Positions 1-9,046 of a stretch of 64,000 nt of DNA are shown here, one piece after another (within the stretch, counting starts at the first letter, position 1; each line of letters begins with the position of its first letter). Under the pieces are notes generated by a model. That model was not told where the DNA came from. It made no database searches and was given only the letters and a program-made list of their open reading frames with translations. Made by a program: the position numbers and the translations under genes. Origin of the DNA: Salmonella enterica subsp. houtenae serovar Houten. GTDB taxonomy: Bacteria > Pseudomonadota > Gammaproteobacteria > Enterobacterales > Enterobacteriaceae. Location: NCBI GenBank assembly GCA_900478215.1, contig LS483478.1:3720001-3784000 (forward strand). The letters run 5' to 3'.

Positions 1-273
1 GAGCAAGGGTTTGGCCTGTATGAACCGGCTGGCGGCTCCGCGCCGGATATCGCCGGGAAAAATATCGCCAATCCGATAGCGCAGATCCTGTCGCTGGCGT
101 TGCTGCTGCGCTACAGCCTGGATGCCGATGAGGCGGCAACGGCCATTGAACAGGCGATCAATCGCGCATTAGAAGAAAGCATTCGCACCGGCGATTTAGC
201 CCGGGGCGCTGCCGCGGTCAGTACCGATGAGATGGGCGATATTATCGCCCGCTATGTCGCAGAAGGGGTGTAA
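1..273 (+). CDS. leuB: 3-isopropylmalate dehydrogenase, 3' end only
   Basis: The first 90 codons in frame 1 read as the C-terminal part of LeuB and end at TAA 271-273; the start lies outside the window. LeuB oxidises and decarboxylates (2R,3S)-3-isopropylmalate with NAD+ in leucine synthesis, in the cytoplasm. Visible segments typical of the family are EPAGGSAPDIAGKNIANP and the closing helix ending in IIARYVAEGV. The gene is followed after 2 nt by leuC, as expected for the leuABCD operon. The assignment is supported by both the residues and the neighbours. Confidence 0.95.
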   Translation, partial: EQGFGLYEPAGGSAPDIAGKNIANPIAQILSLALLLRYSLDADEAATAIEQAINRALEESIRTGDLARGAAAVSTDEMGDIIARYVAEGV

Positions 274-275
274 TC

Positions 276-1676
276 ATGGCGAAGACATTATACGAAAAAT
301 TATTTGATGCCCACGTGGTCTTTGAGGCGCCAAACGAAACGCCGTTGCTGTATATCGACAGACATCTGGTGCACGAAGTGACCTCCCCGCAGGCATTCGA
401 TGGTCTGCGCGCGCATGGCCGCCAGGTTCGCCAACCGGGTAAAACTTTTGCTACGATGGATCATAACGTCTCGACGCAGACCAAAGACATTAACGCCTCT
501 GGCGAAATGGCGCGTATTCAGATGCAGGAGCTGATCAAAAACTGCAATGAATTTGGCGTAGAGTTGTACGATCTGAACCACCCGTATCAGGGCATCGTCC
601 ACGTGATGGGGCCAGAGCAAGGCGTGACCTTGCCGGGCATGACCATCGTCTGCGGCGACTCCCATACTGCCACCCACGGTGCGTTTGGCGCACTGGCGTT
701 TGGTATTGGCACGTCTGAAGTTGAACATGTGCTGGCAACGCAAACCCTGAAGCAGGGTCGCGCCAAAACCATGAAGATCGAAGTTACCGGTACGGCTGCG
801 CCAGGCATTACCGCCAAAGATATCGTGCTGGCGATTATCGGTAAAACCGGTAGCGCCGGCGGTACTGGACATGTGGTTGAATTTTGCGGCGACGCGATCC
901 GCGCGCTGAGTATGGAAGGCCGCATGACGCTGTGCAATATGGCGATTGAGATGGGCGCCAAAGCCGGTCTGGTCGCCCCGGATGAAACCACGTTCAACTA
1001 CGTAAAAGGGCGTTTGCACGCGCCGAAGGGCCGCGATTTTGACGAAGCCATCGAGTACTGGAAAACGCTGAAAACCGATGACGGCGCGACCTTTGATACT
1101 GTCGTCACCCTGCGGGCGGAAGAGGTAGCGCCGCAGGTCACCTGGGGCACGAATCCAGGCCAGGTGATTTCCGTCACCGACATCATCCCCGATCCCGCCT
1201 CCTTTAGCGATCCGGTTGAACGCGCCAGCGCCGAAAAAGCGCTGGCTTATATGGGCTTACAGCCGGGCGTACCGTTAACGGACGTTGCTATCGATAAAGT
1301 CTTTATCGGCTCTTGTACCAATTCGCGCATTGAAGATTTGCGCGCGGCGGCGGACGTCGCCAAAGGCCGTAAAGTCGCACCGGGCGTACAGGCGCTGGTC
1401 GTTCCCGGCTCTGGCCCGGTCAAAGCGCAAGCGGAAGCGGAAGGGCTGGATAAAATATTTATCGAAGCCGGTTTTGAGTGGCGTCTGCCGGGCTGCTCGA
1501 TGTGCCTGGCGATGAATAACGATCGTCTGAATCCGGGCGAACGTTGCGCCTCGACCAGCAACCGCAATTTTGAAGGTCGTCAGGGCCGTGGCGGGCGCAC
1601 CCATCTGGTCAGCCCGGCAATGGCCGCTGCCGCCGCCGTCACGGGCCATTTTGCCGATATTCGCAGCATCAAATAA
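276..1676 (+). CDS. leuC: 3-isopropylmalate dehydratase large subunit
   Basis: LeuC (466 aa, the normal length) pairs with LeuD to isomerise 2-isopropylmalate to 3-isopropylmalate through a [4Fe-4S] cluster. It belongs to the aconitase family. Sequence signs are TMDHNVST near residue 65, CGDSHTATHGAFGALAFGIG near 130, and the cluster cysteines in GSCTNSR (about residue 347) and PGCSMC (about 407 and 410). The ATG lies 2 nt after leuB, so translation is probably coupled. leuD follows 11 nt downstream. No damage is visible. Confidence 0.97.
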   Translation: MAKTLYEKLFDAHVVFEAPNETPLLYIDRHLVHEVTSPQAFDGLRAHGRQVRQPGKTFATMDHNVSTQTKDINASGEMARIQMQELIKNCNEFGVELYDLNHPYQGIVHVMGPEQGVTLPGMTIVCGDSHTATHGAFGALAFGIGTSEVEHVLATQTLKQGRAKTMKIEVTGTAAPGITAKDIVLAIIGKTGSAGGTGHVVEFCGDAIRALSMEGRMTLCNMAIEMGAKAGLVAPDETTFNYVKGRLHAPKGRDFDEAIEYWKTLKTDDGATFDTVVTLRAEEVAPQVTWGTNPGQVISVTDIIPDPASFSDPVERASAEKALAYMGLQPGVPLTDVAIDKVFIGSCTNSRIEDLRAAADVAKGRKVAPGVQALVVPGSGPVKAQAEAEGLDKIFIEAGFEWRLPGCSMCLAMNNDRLNPGERCASTSNRNFEGRQGRGGRTHLVSPAMAAAAAVTGHFADIRSIK

Positions 1677-1687
1677 GGAGAACAATC

Positions 1688-2293
1688 ATGGCAGAGAAAT
1701 TTATCCAACATACCGGCCTGGTTGTCCCACTGGATGCCGCCAACGTCGATACCGACGCCATTATCCCCAAGCAGTTTTTGCAGAAGGTGACGCGTACCGG
1801 TTTTGGCGCGCACCTGTTTAACGACTGGCGTTTTCTGGACGAACAGGGCCAGCAGCCTAATCCGGCATTCGTCCTGAACTTCCCGGAGTATCAAGGCGCG
1901 TCTATTCTGCTGGCGCGGGAAAACTTCGGCTGCGGCTCGTCGCGCGAACATGCCCCGTGGGCGCTGACCGACTACGGTTTTAAAGTAGTGATCGCGCCGA
2001 GCTTCGCCGATATTTTCTACGGCAACAGCTTTAACAACCAACTGCTGCCGGTGAAGTTAAGCGAAGAAGAGGTGGACGAGCTGTTTGCGCTGGTGCAGGC
2101 CAATCCGGGGATTCATTTTGAGGTGGATCTGGAAGCACAGGTGGTGAAAGCCGGCGACAAACGTTATCCCTTTGAGATAGACGCCTTCCGCCGCCACTGT
2201 ATGATGAACGGTCTGGACAGCATTGGCCTGACGCTGCAGCACGAAGACGCAATTGCCGCCTACGAAAATAAACAACCGGCGTTTATGCGGTAA
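1688..2293 (+). CDS. leuD: 3-isopropylmalate dehydratase small subunit
   Basis: LeuD (201 aa) is the swivelling small subunit of the isopropylmalate isomerase and closes the active site of LeuC. Family signs are DTDAIIPKQFLQ near residue 22 and the substrate-binding loop FGCGSSREHAPWAL near residue 80. A strong AAGGAG Shine-Dalgarno sequence lies just before the ATG. It is the last gene of leuABCD; a hairpin with a T-run about 110 nt downstream should end the operon. Confidence 0.97.
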   Translation: MAEKFIQHTGLVVPLDAANVDTDAIIPKQFLQKVTRTGFGAHLFNDWRFLDEQGQQPNPAFVLNFPEYQGASILLARENFGCGSSREHAPWALTDYGFKVVIAPSFADIFYGNSFNNQLLPVKLSEEEVDELFALVQANPGIHFEVDLEAQVVKAGDKRYPFEIDAFRRHCMMNGLDSIGLTLQHEDAIAAYENKQPAFMR

Positions 2294-2405
2294 TCCTTGA
2301 CGCCTTACCTGGCCTATAGGTTATGCAATATCACCAGGTTGCCACTATATCCTGTAGGCCTGATAATCGTAGCGCCATCAGGCTCCAGGTTGGCCGTCGG
2401 TCGCT

Positions 2406-2434
2406 AATGCCGGAGATGTTCCGGCATTTTTTAT
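2406..2434 (+). terminator. Rho-independent terminator after leuD
   Basis: A hairpin with arms AATGCCGGA and TCCGGCATT is followed by TTTTTTAT on the plus strand. It sits between the convergent leuD and setA genes. The T-run side serves the leucine operon; setA reads in from the other side and its stop codon lies in the tail. Confidence 0.8.
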
Positions 2435-3609
2435 ACGTCTTTTACTCGCCCGGTCATGACCAGCGTGACCACAGAAATCGCCGCAATCACCCAGTAGACG
2501 GCAAAATGGCCGAAGCTTTGCGCCACCGCGCCCTGAATCACGCCCGCCAGAATAACGCCCGTTGAAATGCTATTGGTGAAAAGCGTCGTGGCGGCCCCTG
2601 CCCTGCCAGGCATCAAATCCTGAAACCACAGCATTCCAATCCCGGCGACAATGCCGATAAAAATAGCATTGAACAGTTGCAGCAACAGCAGCGCCGTCCG
2701 GCTGTGAAAAAAGATCAAACCGACATAAAACAGTACCCCCGCCGCCACGGCGACGATCATCATCCGCCGTTTACCAAACCGCTTCACATAAAAACCAGCC
2801 AGAATCATCGCCGGAATCTCCAGCCCTGCCGCGGTCCCCATCAATACGCCGGCCAGTTTATCCGACAACCCCAGCTCAGCGCTTATCCATAGCGGCATAT
2901 CAATGATGTACATGGTATTGCAGGTCCACATCAACGTGGAGGCGATAAATAACATACGTACATTTTTATCCTGCCAGCCGTTTACCTGAGCGAGCGGCGC
3001 ATCGACAGGCTGTTCGACACGCGCCACCGAAGGCAGCATCAGGGCAATCAAAACCAGGCTGACGGCAAAAATAACGGCGGCGATAGAGTACATGGCGGTG
3101 AAGCCATAATTCAGCGCCAGCATAAAGGCCAGCGGCGGGCCGATCACCCACGCCAGCGAAAGCTGGGCGCGCATCACTGAACTAAACATCACCACTTCGC
3201 GCGCCGAACTATCGGCATATTCCCGCGCCAGCGCAAACAGTTGCGGCATGGCGGTATTGGCCAACGACGCCAGCAGTACGCCGCAGGTCATTAGTGTTAA
3301 ATAATGACGATTAAAAGCAAACAATAACGCATTGCCGATCGCCATCAGACAGCAAAACATAATCAGCTTACGGCGATCGCCGCGGCTGTCTGAGCGTTTC
3401 GCCAGCGCCAGACTGACCCCAATCCCGGCAATGGCGTTGGCGGTATAAAATAGCCCTACCCAAAACGGCTGCGCGCCCACCTCACGGCTAAGAAACAGAC
3501 TTAACGTCGGCGCCTGAAGCGCGCCGGCGACGCCCATCATAAAAGCGACCAGCATAAACGCCGCATAAATCCCGTTGAGACGCCGTCCCATCGTCATAAT
3601 CCAGAGCAT
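2431..3609 (-). CDS. setA: Sugar efflux transporter SetA (MFS)
   Basis: SetA (392 aa) is an inner-membrane major facilitator with about 12 membrane segments that exports glucose, lactose and some glycosides or analogues. In E. coli it lies just downstream of sgrS and is partly co-transcribed with it, as part of the glucose-phosphate stress response. The protein here is full length with the typical opening MLWIMTMGRR and the loop LAKRSDSRGDRRK. An IS200 copy now lies between sgrS and this gene, so the native readthrough arrangement is interrupted. Its start is only about 30 nt from the right end of the insertion sequence. Confidence 0.95.
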   Translation of the reverse strand: MLWIMTMGRRLNGIYAAFMLVAFMMGVAGALQAPTLSLFLSREVGAQPFWVGLFYTANAIAGIGVSLALAKRSDSRGDRRKLIMFCCLMAIGNALLFAFNRHYLTLMTCGVLLASLANTAMPQLFALAREYADSSAREVVMFSSVMRAQLSLAWVIGPPLAFMLALNYGFTAMYSIAAVIFAVSLVLIALMLPSVARVEQPVDAPLAQVNGWQDKNVRMLFIASTLMWTCNTMYIIDMPLWISAELGLSDKLAGVLMGTAAGLEIPAMILAGFYVKRFGKRRMMIVAVAAGVLFYVGLIFFHSRTALLLLQLFNAIFIGIVAGIGMLWFQDLMPGRAGAATTLFTNSISTGVILAGVIQGAVAQSFGHFAVYWVIAAISVVTLVMTGRVKDV

Positions 3610-3639
3610 AGAAAGTCCTTTAAGCGCAGCCGAAATAAA

Positions 3640-4347
3640 TAAATATCCTCCGGCATAGCCGGAGGTTTTTCAGATGCGCCTGTAAGGCTCTCTTACCAGC
3701 CGCGCCCTAACAGGCGCACACGATCTGACATTTGCATCAAACTTCGTTACTTACGGCCCGTAAACGGGCTACCCGGATAAGGGATCGATAACTGCTCTCC
3801 CATTTTATCCTCTTCAAGCTGGTGCTTTATGTATTCCTGTATCTTCGCTGTGTTCTTACCCACCGTATCAACGTAGTATCCGCGGCACCAGAACTCCCTG
3901 TTCCTGTATTTGAATTTCAAATCCCCAAACTGCTCATAAAGCATCAGGCTACTTTTACCCTTCAGATATCCCATGAAGCTCGACACACTCATCTTCGGCG
4001 GGATCTCCAGAAGCATGTGGATATGATCTGTACAGCATTCTGCTTCCAGAATTCGTACATTTTTCCACTCACACAATTTTCTTAATATGCTGCCTACTGC
4101 TCTACGCTTCTCTCCGTAGAACGTCTGCCTTCGGTACTTCGGGGCAAAAACTATATGATATTTACAGTTCCATCGGGTGTGCGCTAAGCTCTTTTCGTCC
4201 CCCATCGGGACCCCCTTTTGATTTCTTGTTGAACTTTTGCAGTTGCCAGACCGCAAGGTGTTTTAACAAATCAAAAGGGGTTTTGATAACCGACTCAAAG
4301 CTGAAAGCTTTACGGAACCCCCAGCCTAGCTGGGGGTTTTCCATAGA
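3640..4347 (-). mobile_element. IS200: IS200 insertion sequence (about 0.7 kb)
   Basis: A complete-looking IS200 element oriented on the minus strand. Its right end carries the hairpin CCTCCGGC/GCCGGAGG with T5 at 3647-3670. The left end carries a perfect 10-bp stem, AACCCCCAGC/GCTGGGGGTT, with a T-run at 4316-4340. IS200 elements lack terminal inverted repeats and usually make no long target duplication, so the exact edges are estimates. The left edge touches the 3' U-tract of SgrS at about 4348. The end hairpins are known to insulate the element from outside transcription. Confidence 0.9.
3747..4205 (-). CDS. tnpA: IS200 transposase TnpA (HUH, Y1)
   Basis: This is the 152-residue single-strand transposase of IS200/IS605 elements; it cuts and joins single-stranded ends through a tyrosine-DNA link. 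The HUH motif is visible as HIHM within CTDHIHMLLEIP, and the likely nucleophilic tyrosine lies in IQEYIKHQLEED near the C-terminus. I chose the internal ATG at 4205 (MGDEKSLAHTRWN), the normal family start; the open frame extends upstream to 4256 without good start signals. IS200 transposase expression is normally very low because of a 5' leader hairpin and an antisense RNA. The frame is intact. Confidence 0.93.
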   Translation of the reverse strand: MGDEKSLAHTRWNCKYHIVFAPKYRRQTFYGEKRRAVGSILRKLCEWKNVRILEAECCTDHIHMLLEIPPKMSVSSFMGYLKGKSSLMLYEQFGDLKFKYRNREFWCRGYYVDTVGKNTAKIQEYIKHQLEEDKMGEQLSIPYPGSPFTGRK

Positions 4348-4586
4348 CAAAAAAGCCAGCAGGTATTATCTGCTGGCGGGTGATTTTAGGCCATAGCCCA
4401 CACCAATACTCAGTCACACATGATGTCCGCAATTGGCTTCAATCGGTCGCCTCCCACTGCATCAGTTCTGCGAGCATTTTTAAGCGCTGCGGCGCGCTCA
4501 GACAAGCCAGCCAGGACGTTTTTTCCGTCGCGGCAAAATATCTCAACCAGAACTGGCGCATAGCGACCTCTTCCTCTTGCTTCATC
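4348..4586 (-). ncRNA. sgrS: SgrS sugar-phosphate stress small RNA
   Basis: Read on the minus strand, the sequence starts GATGAAGCAAG, contains the sgrT frame, carries the conserved base-pairing stretch CATGTGTGACTGAGTATTGG, and ends in the hairpin GCCAGCAG/CTGCTGGC with a U-run. The length, about 239 nt, matches the Salmonella form. SgrS pairs with ptsG and other mRNAs with the help of Hfq to stop sugar uptake when phosphosugars accumulate. It is divergent from sgrR, its activator, with 67 nt between the SgrS 5' end and the sgrR ATG. The 3' end lies against the IS200 left edge, and the terminator is complete. Confidence 0.93.
4439..4561 (-). CDS. sgrT: SgrT small protein, inhibitor of glucose transport
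   Basis: A 40-codon frame inside SgrS starts MRQFWLRYFAATEKTSW and ends MLAELMQWEATD. It matches the known SgrT layout (aromatic N-terminus, QRL-ML-LMQW near the end), slightly shorter than the E. coli form. SgrT blocks the glucose permease PtsG directly, beside the RNA-level action of SgrS. An AGGAAGAGG Shine-Dalgarno region precedes the ATG. Confidence 0.9.
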   Translation of the reverse strand: MRQFWLRYFAATEKTSWLACLSAPQRLKMLAELMQWEATD

Positions 4587-4653
4587 GAAAGGTATTATTG
4601 GCCTAATATAGGGATAATAAAATTGCTGAGTTTTTCATCGGAGTTCCCCTTTT

Positions 4654-6312
4654 ATGCCCTCAGGTCGCCTGCAACAACAATTTATCCGTCTCTGGCAGTG
4701 TTGCGACGGTAAAACGCAAGACACCACGCTTAACGAGCTGGCGGATCTGCTGAGCTGCTCGCGTCGCCATATGCGTACGCTGCTAAATACGATGCAGGCG
4801 CGCGGCTGGCTAACATGGGAAGCCGAGGTTGGACGCGGAAAACGTTCGCGTCTGACGTTCCTGTATACCGGACTGGCGCTGCAACAGCAGCGGGCAGAAG
4901 ACCTGCTGGAACAAGATCGAATCGATCAGCTTGTGCAACTGGTCGGCGATAAAAGCGCCGTCAGGCAAATGCTGATTTCCCATCTGGGACGCAGTTTCCG
5001 CCAGGGACGGCATATTCTGCGGGTACTTTACTATCGTCCGATGCACAATTTACTGCCGGGAACCGCATTACGTCGCTCGGAAACCCATATTGCCCGGCAA
5101 ATTTTCAGCTCGCTCACGCGGGTAAATGAGGAAAACGGGGAACTGGAAGCGGATATCGCGCACCACTGGCAACAGATATCCCCTTTACTGTGGCGCTTCT
5201 ACCTGCGCCCCGGCATTCATTTTCATCATGGCCGCGAGCTGGAGATGGCGGATGTCATCGCCTCGCTGACGCGTATCAATACGCTTCCACTTTACTCGCA
5301 CATTACAAAGATAGACTCCCCTACCGCATGGACGCTGGATATTCATCTTTCCCAGCCGGATCGCTGGCTGCCATGGCTGCTGGGCCAGGTTCCGGCGATG
5401 ATTTTGCCGCGAGAGTGGGAAACGCTGAATAACTTCGCCAGCCATCCTATCGGCACCGGGCCTTATGCCGTGCGGCGTAATACGCAAAATCAACTCAAGA
5501 TACTCGCCTTTGATGACTACTTCGGCTATCGGGCGTTGATAGACGAAGTCAACGTCTGGGTATTGCCGGATATCAGTGAAGAACCCGCCTGCGGCTTGAT
5601 GCTGGAAGGGCCGATACAAGGCGGTGAAAAAGCGATAGAAAGCCGTCTGGAAGAGGGATGCTATTACCTGCTATTCGACGCCAGAACGCCGCGCGGCGCG
5701 CATCCGCAGGTCAGAGAATGGGTGAGCCACGTCCTCTCTCCCACCAATTTACTCTATCATGCCGATGAAGCGCTACAACAGCTCTGGTTCCCAGCCTATG
5801 GGCTTTTACCACGCTGGCATCACGCCCATCCAGGCCCAGGCGAAAAACCCGCCGGGCTGGAAACCCTCACGCTGACCTTCTATCGCGAACACATTGAGCA
5901 CCGGGTTATCGCCCGTATCATGAGCGCGCTTCTGGCTGAGCATCAGGTGCATCTGCATATTCAGGAGATCGACTACGATCAATGGCACGCCGGCGAGATC
6001 GAAAGCGATATCTGGCTCAATAGCGCCAACTTTACCCTGCCGCTGGATTTCTCGCTGTTCGCGCATCTGTGCGAAGTGCCGCTCTTGCAAAACTGCATTC
6101 CGTGCGACTGGCAGGGCGACGCCGAACAGTGGCGCGCAGGTGAGATGAATCTGGCGAACTGGTGCCAGCAACTGCTGGCCAGCAAAGCGATTGTACCGCT
6201 GATCCACCACTGGCTGATTATCCAGGGACAGCGCAGTATGCGCGGGCTGCGCATGAATACCCTCGGCTGGTTCGATTTTAAATCGGCATGGTTTGCGCCG
6301 CCGGACCCGTGA
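4654..6312 (+). CDS. sgrR: Transcriptional regulator of sgrS
   Basis: SgrR (552 aa) activates sgrS during glucose-phosphate stress and represses its own gene. It has an N-terminal winged-helix DNA-binding domain (about residues 1-110, with LADLLSCSRRHMRTLLNTMQ) and a C-terminal domain related to oligopeptide/solute-binding proteins (about 160-480), which probably senses a small metabolite. The gene is divergent from sgrS, so both promoters share the short 4587-4653 region. Length and content are normal. Confidence 0.95.
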   Translation: MPSGRLQQQFIRLWQCCDGKTQDTTLNELADLLSCSRRHMRTLLNTMQARGWLTWEAEVGRGKRSRLTFLYTGLALQQQRAEDLLEQDRIDQLVQLVGDKSAVRQMLISHLGRSFRQGRHILRVLYYRPMHNLLPGTALRRSETHIARQIFSSLTRVNEENGELEADIAHHWQQISPLLWRFYLRPGIHFHHGRELEMADVIASLTRINTLPLYSHITKIDSPTAWTLDIHLSQPDRWLPWLLGQVPAMILPREWETLNNFASHPIGTGPYAVRRNTQNQLKILAFDDYFGYRALIDEVNVWVLPDISEEPACGLMLEGPIQGGEKAIESRLEEGCYYLLFDARTPRGAHPQVREWVSHVLSPTNLLYHADEALQQLWFPAYGLLPRWHHAHPGPGEKPAGLETLTLTFYREHIEHRVIARIMSALLAEHQVHLHIQEIDYDQWHAGEIESDIWLNSANFTLPLDFSLFAHLCEVPLLQNCIPCDWQGDAEQWRAGEMNLANWCQQLLASKAIVPLIHHWLIIQGQRSMRGLRMNTLGWFDFKSAWFAPPDP

Positions 6313-6344
6313 TTGCCGCCCGACGACAAAATCACTACACTAAC

Positions 6345-6428
6345 GCCGAACTCAACGGGGTGCCGCGCCCGTGCGCGCGCTGAGAAAATACCCGTCGAAC
6401 CTGATCCGGATAATGCCGGCGAAGGGAT
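6345..6428 (+). promoter_or_regulatory. TPP riboswitch (thi box) before thiB
   Basis: The RNA holds both conserved TPP-binding elements: CTCAACGGGGTGCC on the 5' side, then GCTGAGA...ACCC, and ACCTGATCCGGATAATGCCGGCGAAGGGA on the 3' side in two pieces around 6400-6426. It lies about 50 nt before the thiB GTG. Thiamine pyrophosphate binding is expected to lower thiBPQ expression, probably by masking the ribosome-binding site. Confidence 0.92.
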
Positions 6429-6476
6429 TTGAGGCTACCTCTCAAGTCCTTTGCCACTCTTTAACTGAGGTGCAAA

Positions 6477-7460
6477 GTGTTAAAAAAATATCTTCCGCTT
6501 TTACTCCTGTGCGCGGCGCCTGCTTTCGCCAAACCCGTGCTCACCGTCTATACCTACGACTCGTTCGCCGCCGACTGGGGGCCAGGCCCGGCGGTGAAAA
6601 AAGCATTTGAAGCCGATTGCAACTGCGAGCTGAAACTGGTGGCGCTGGAGGATGGCGTTTCGCTGCTCAACCGCCTGCGGATGGAGGGGAAGAACAGCAA
6701 CGCCGATGTGGTGTTGGGGCTGGATAACAATCTGCTGGAGGCGGCCACGCAAACTAAACTCTTTGCCAAAAGCGGCGTGGCGAATGAGGCGGTCAAGGTG
6801 CCCGGCGGCTGGAAAAACGACACATTTGTTCCGTTCGATTACGGCTATTTCGCCTTTGTGTACGATAAAAGCAAGCTGAAAAATCCGCCGAAAAGCCTGA
6901 AAGAATTGGTCGAGAGCGATCAAAAATGGCGGGTGATTTATCAGGATCCGCGTACCAGCACGCCGGGGCTGGGGCTGTTACTGTGGATGCACAAAGTCTA
7001 TGGCGATAACGCGCCGCAGGCCTGGCAAAAACTGGCGGCCAAAACGGTCACGGTGACGAAAGGCTGGAGCGAGGCCTACGGTTTATTTCTGAAAGGTGAA
7101 AGCGATTTGGTGCTCAGTTACACCACCTCTCCGGCCTATCACATTATTGAAGAGAAGAAAGACAATTACGCCGCCGCGAACTTCAGCGAAGGTCATTACT
7201 TACAGGTAGAAGTCGCGGCGCGTACCGTCGCCAGTAAGCAGCCGGAACTGGCGGAGAAATTCCTCAAATTTATGGTTTCTCCGGCGTTTCAGAACGCCAT
7301 ACCAACCGGCAACTGGATGTACCCGGTAGCGGACGTCGTCTTACCAGCAGGGTTTGAATCATTGGCAAAACCCGCCACAACGCTGGAATTCACGCCGCAA
7401 CAGGTGGCAGCGCAACGCCAGGCATGGATTAGCGAATGGCAACGCGCCGTCAGCCGTTAA
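6477..7460 (+). CDS. thiB: Thiamine/TPP periplasmic binding protein
   Basis: ThiB (327 aa; also tbpA) captures thiamine, thiamine phosphate and TPP in the periplasm for the ThiPQ transporter. A signal peptide of about 18 residues ends LCAAPAFA before KPVLTVYTYDSFAADWGPGP. The start is GTG at 6477, preceded by a GAGG sequence 7-10 nt upstream. The gene is under the TPP riboswitch, and its end overlaps thiP by 25 nt, so the two are translationally linked. Confidence 0.95.
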   Translation: MLKKYLPLLLLCAAPAFAKPVLTVYTYDSFAADWGPGPAVKKAFEADCNCELKLVALEDGVSLLNRLRMEGKNSNADVVLGLDNNLLEAATQTKLFAKSGVANEAVKVPGGWKNDTFVPFDYGYFAFVYDKSKLKNPPKSLKELVESDQKWRVIYQDPRTSTPGLGLLLWMHKVYGDNAPQAWQKLAAKTVTVTKGWSEAYGLFLKGESDLVLSYTTSPAYHIIEEKKDNYAAANFSEGHYLQVEVAARTVASKQPELAEKFLKFMVSPAFQNAIPTGNWMYPVADVVLPAGFESLAKPATTLEFTPQQVAAQRQAWISEWQRAVSR

Positions 7461-9046
7461 TTCCCGGCTGGCTGATTCCGGGGCTGTGCGCCGCCGCGCT
7501 GATGATCACCGTCGCTCTGGCGGCCTTTCTGGCGCTTTGGCTGAGCGCGCCGTCGGGCGCGTGGTCGACAATCTGGCGGGATAGCTACCTGTGGCATGTG
7601 GTGCGCTTCTCATTCTGGCAGGCATTTCTGTCCGCGGTACTGTCTGTAGTCCCGGCGGTTTTTCTCGCCCGCGCGCTTTATCGACGCCGTTTTCCTGGAC
7701 GTCTGGCGCTGCTGCGTCTGTGCGCCATGACGCTGATTCTGCCGGTACTGGTCGCCGTGTTCGGCATTCTTAGCGTGTACGGCCGTCAGGGCTGGCTGGC
7801 CTCGCTGTGGCAGATGCTGGGGCTTCAGTGGACATTCTCCCCCTACGGCTTGCAGGGCATTTTACTGGCGCACGTCTTTTTTAATCTGCCAATGGCAAGT
7901 CGTTTACTGCTGCAATCTCTGGAAAGCATTCCCGGCGAGCAGCGCCAGCTCGCCGCCCAGCTCGGTATGCGCGGCTGGCATTTTTTCCGTTTTGTCGAAT
8001 GGCCGTGGCTGCGCCGCCAAATTCCGCCCGTCGCGGCGCTGATTTTTATGCTCTGCTTCGCCAGTTTTGCGACGGTCCTGTCACTCGGCGGCGGCCCGCA
8101 GGCCACCACTATCGAACTGGCTATCTATCAGGCGCTCAGCTATGACTACGATCCCGCCCGCGCGGCGATGCTGGCATTAATCCAGATGGTCTGTTGCCTG
8201 GCGCTAGTGTTGCTAAGCCAGCGATTGAGTAAAGCGATAGCGCCGGGGATGACGCTGACGCAGGGCTGGCGCGATCCCGATGATCGTCTCCACAGCCGCC
8301 TGACGGACGCCTTGTTGATCGTACTGGCGCTGCTACTGCTGCTTCCGCCACTGGTCGCCGTGGTGGTCGATGGCGTCAACCGCAGCCTGCCGGAGGTGCT
8401 GGCGCACCCCATTCTGTGGCAGGCTGTCTGGACATCGCTACGCATTGCGCTGGCGGCGGGCGTTTTGTGTGTAGTACTGACTATGATGCTGCTGTGGAGT
8501 AGCCGCGAGCTACGCCAACGCCAGCAAGTATTCGCCGGACAAACGCTGGAACTCAGCGGGATGTTGATCCTCACGATGCCGGGGATCGTGCTGGCGACAG
8601 GCTTCTTTTTACTGCTCAATAATAGCGTTGGCTTACCGGAATCCGCCGACGGCATCGTGATTTTCACCAATGCGCTGATGGCAATCCCCTACGCGCTAAA
8701 AGTCCTGGAAAACCCCATGCGCGATATTACCGCCCGTTATGGAATGTTGTGTCAGTCATTAGGAATTGAAGGCTGGTCGCGGTTAAAGGTCGTGGAACTG
8801 CGGGCGCTGAAACGTCCGTTGGCGCAGGCGCTGGCGTTTGCCTGCGTACTTTCTATCGGTGATTTTGGCGTCGTCGCGCTTTTCGGCAATGACAATTTCC
8901 GCACGCTGCCGTTTTATCTGTATCAACAGATCGGCTCCTACCGCAGCCAGGACGGCGCGGTGACCGCGCTGATACTGTTGCTGCTCTGCTTTACGCTATT
9001 TACCCTCATAGAGAAATTACCAGGCCGACATGCTAAAACTGATTGA
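7436..9046 (+). CDS. thiP: Thiamine ABC transporter permease
   Basis: ThiP (536 aa) is the fused two-half inner-membrane permease of the thiamine importer, with about 12 membrane segments. Each half shows an EAA-type loop that contacts ThiQ: EQRQLAAQLGMRGWHFFRFVEWP near residue 165-187 (given here in part) and MLCQSLGIEGWSRLKVVELR near residue 435. It starts inside the end of thiB and overlaps thiQ by 17 nt, typical of a tightly coupled ABC operon. Confidence 0.95.
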   Translation: MATRRQPLIPGWLIPGLCAAALMITVALAAFLALWLSAPSGAWSTIWRDSYLWHVVRFSFWQAFLSAVLSVVPAVFLARALYRRRFPGRLALLRLCAMTLILPVLVAVFGILSVYGRQGWLASLWQMLGLQWTFSPYGLQGILLAHVFFNLPMASRLLLQSLESIPGEQRQLAAQLGMRGWHFFRFVEWPWLRRQIPPVAALIFMLCFASFATVLSLGGGPQATTIELAIYQALSYDYDPARAAMLALIQMVCCLALVLLSQRLSKAIAPGMTLTQGWRDPDDRLHSRLTDALLIVLALLLLLPPLVAVVVDGVNRSLPEVLAHPILWQAVWTSLRIALAAGVLCVVLTMMLLWSSRELRQRQQVFAGQTLELSGMLILTMPGIVLATGFFLLLNNSVGLPESADGIVIFTNALMAIPYALKVLENPMRDITARYGMLCQSLGIEGWSRLKVVELRALKRPLAQALAFACVLSIGDFGVVALFGNDNFRTLPFYLYQQIGSYRSQDGAVTALILLLLCFTLFTLIEKLPGRHAKTD

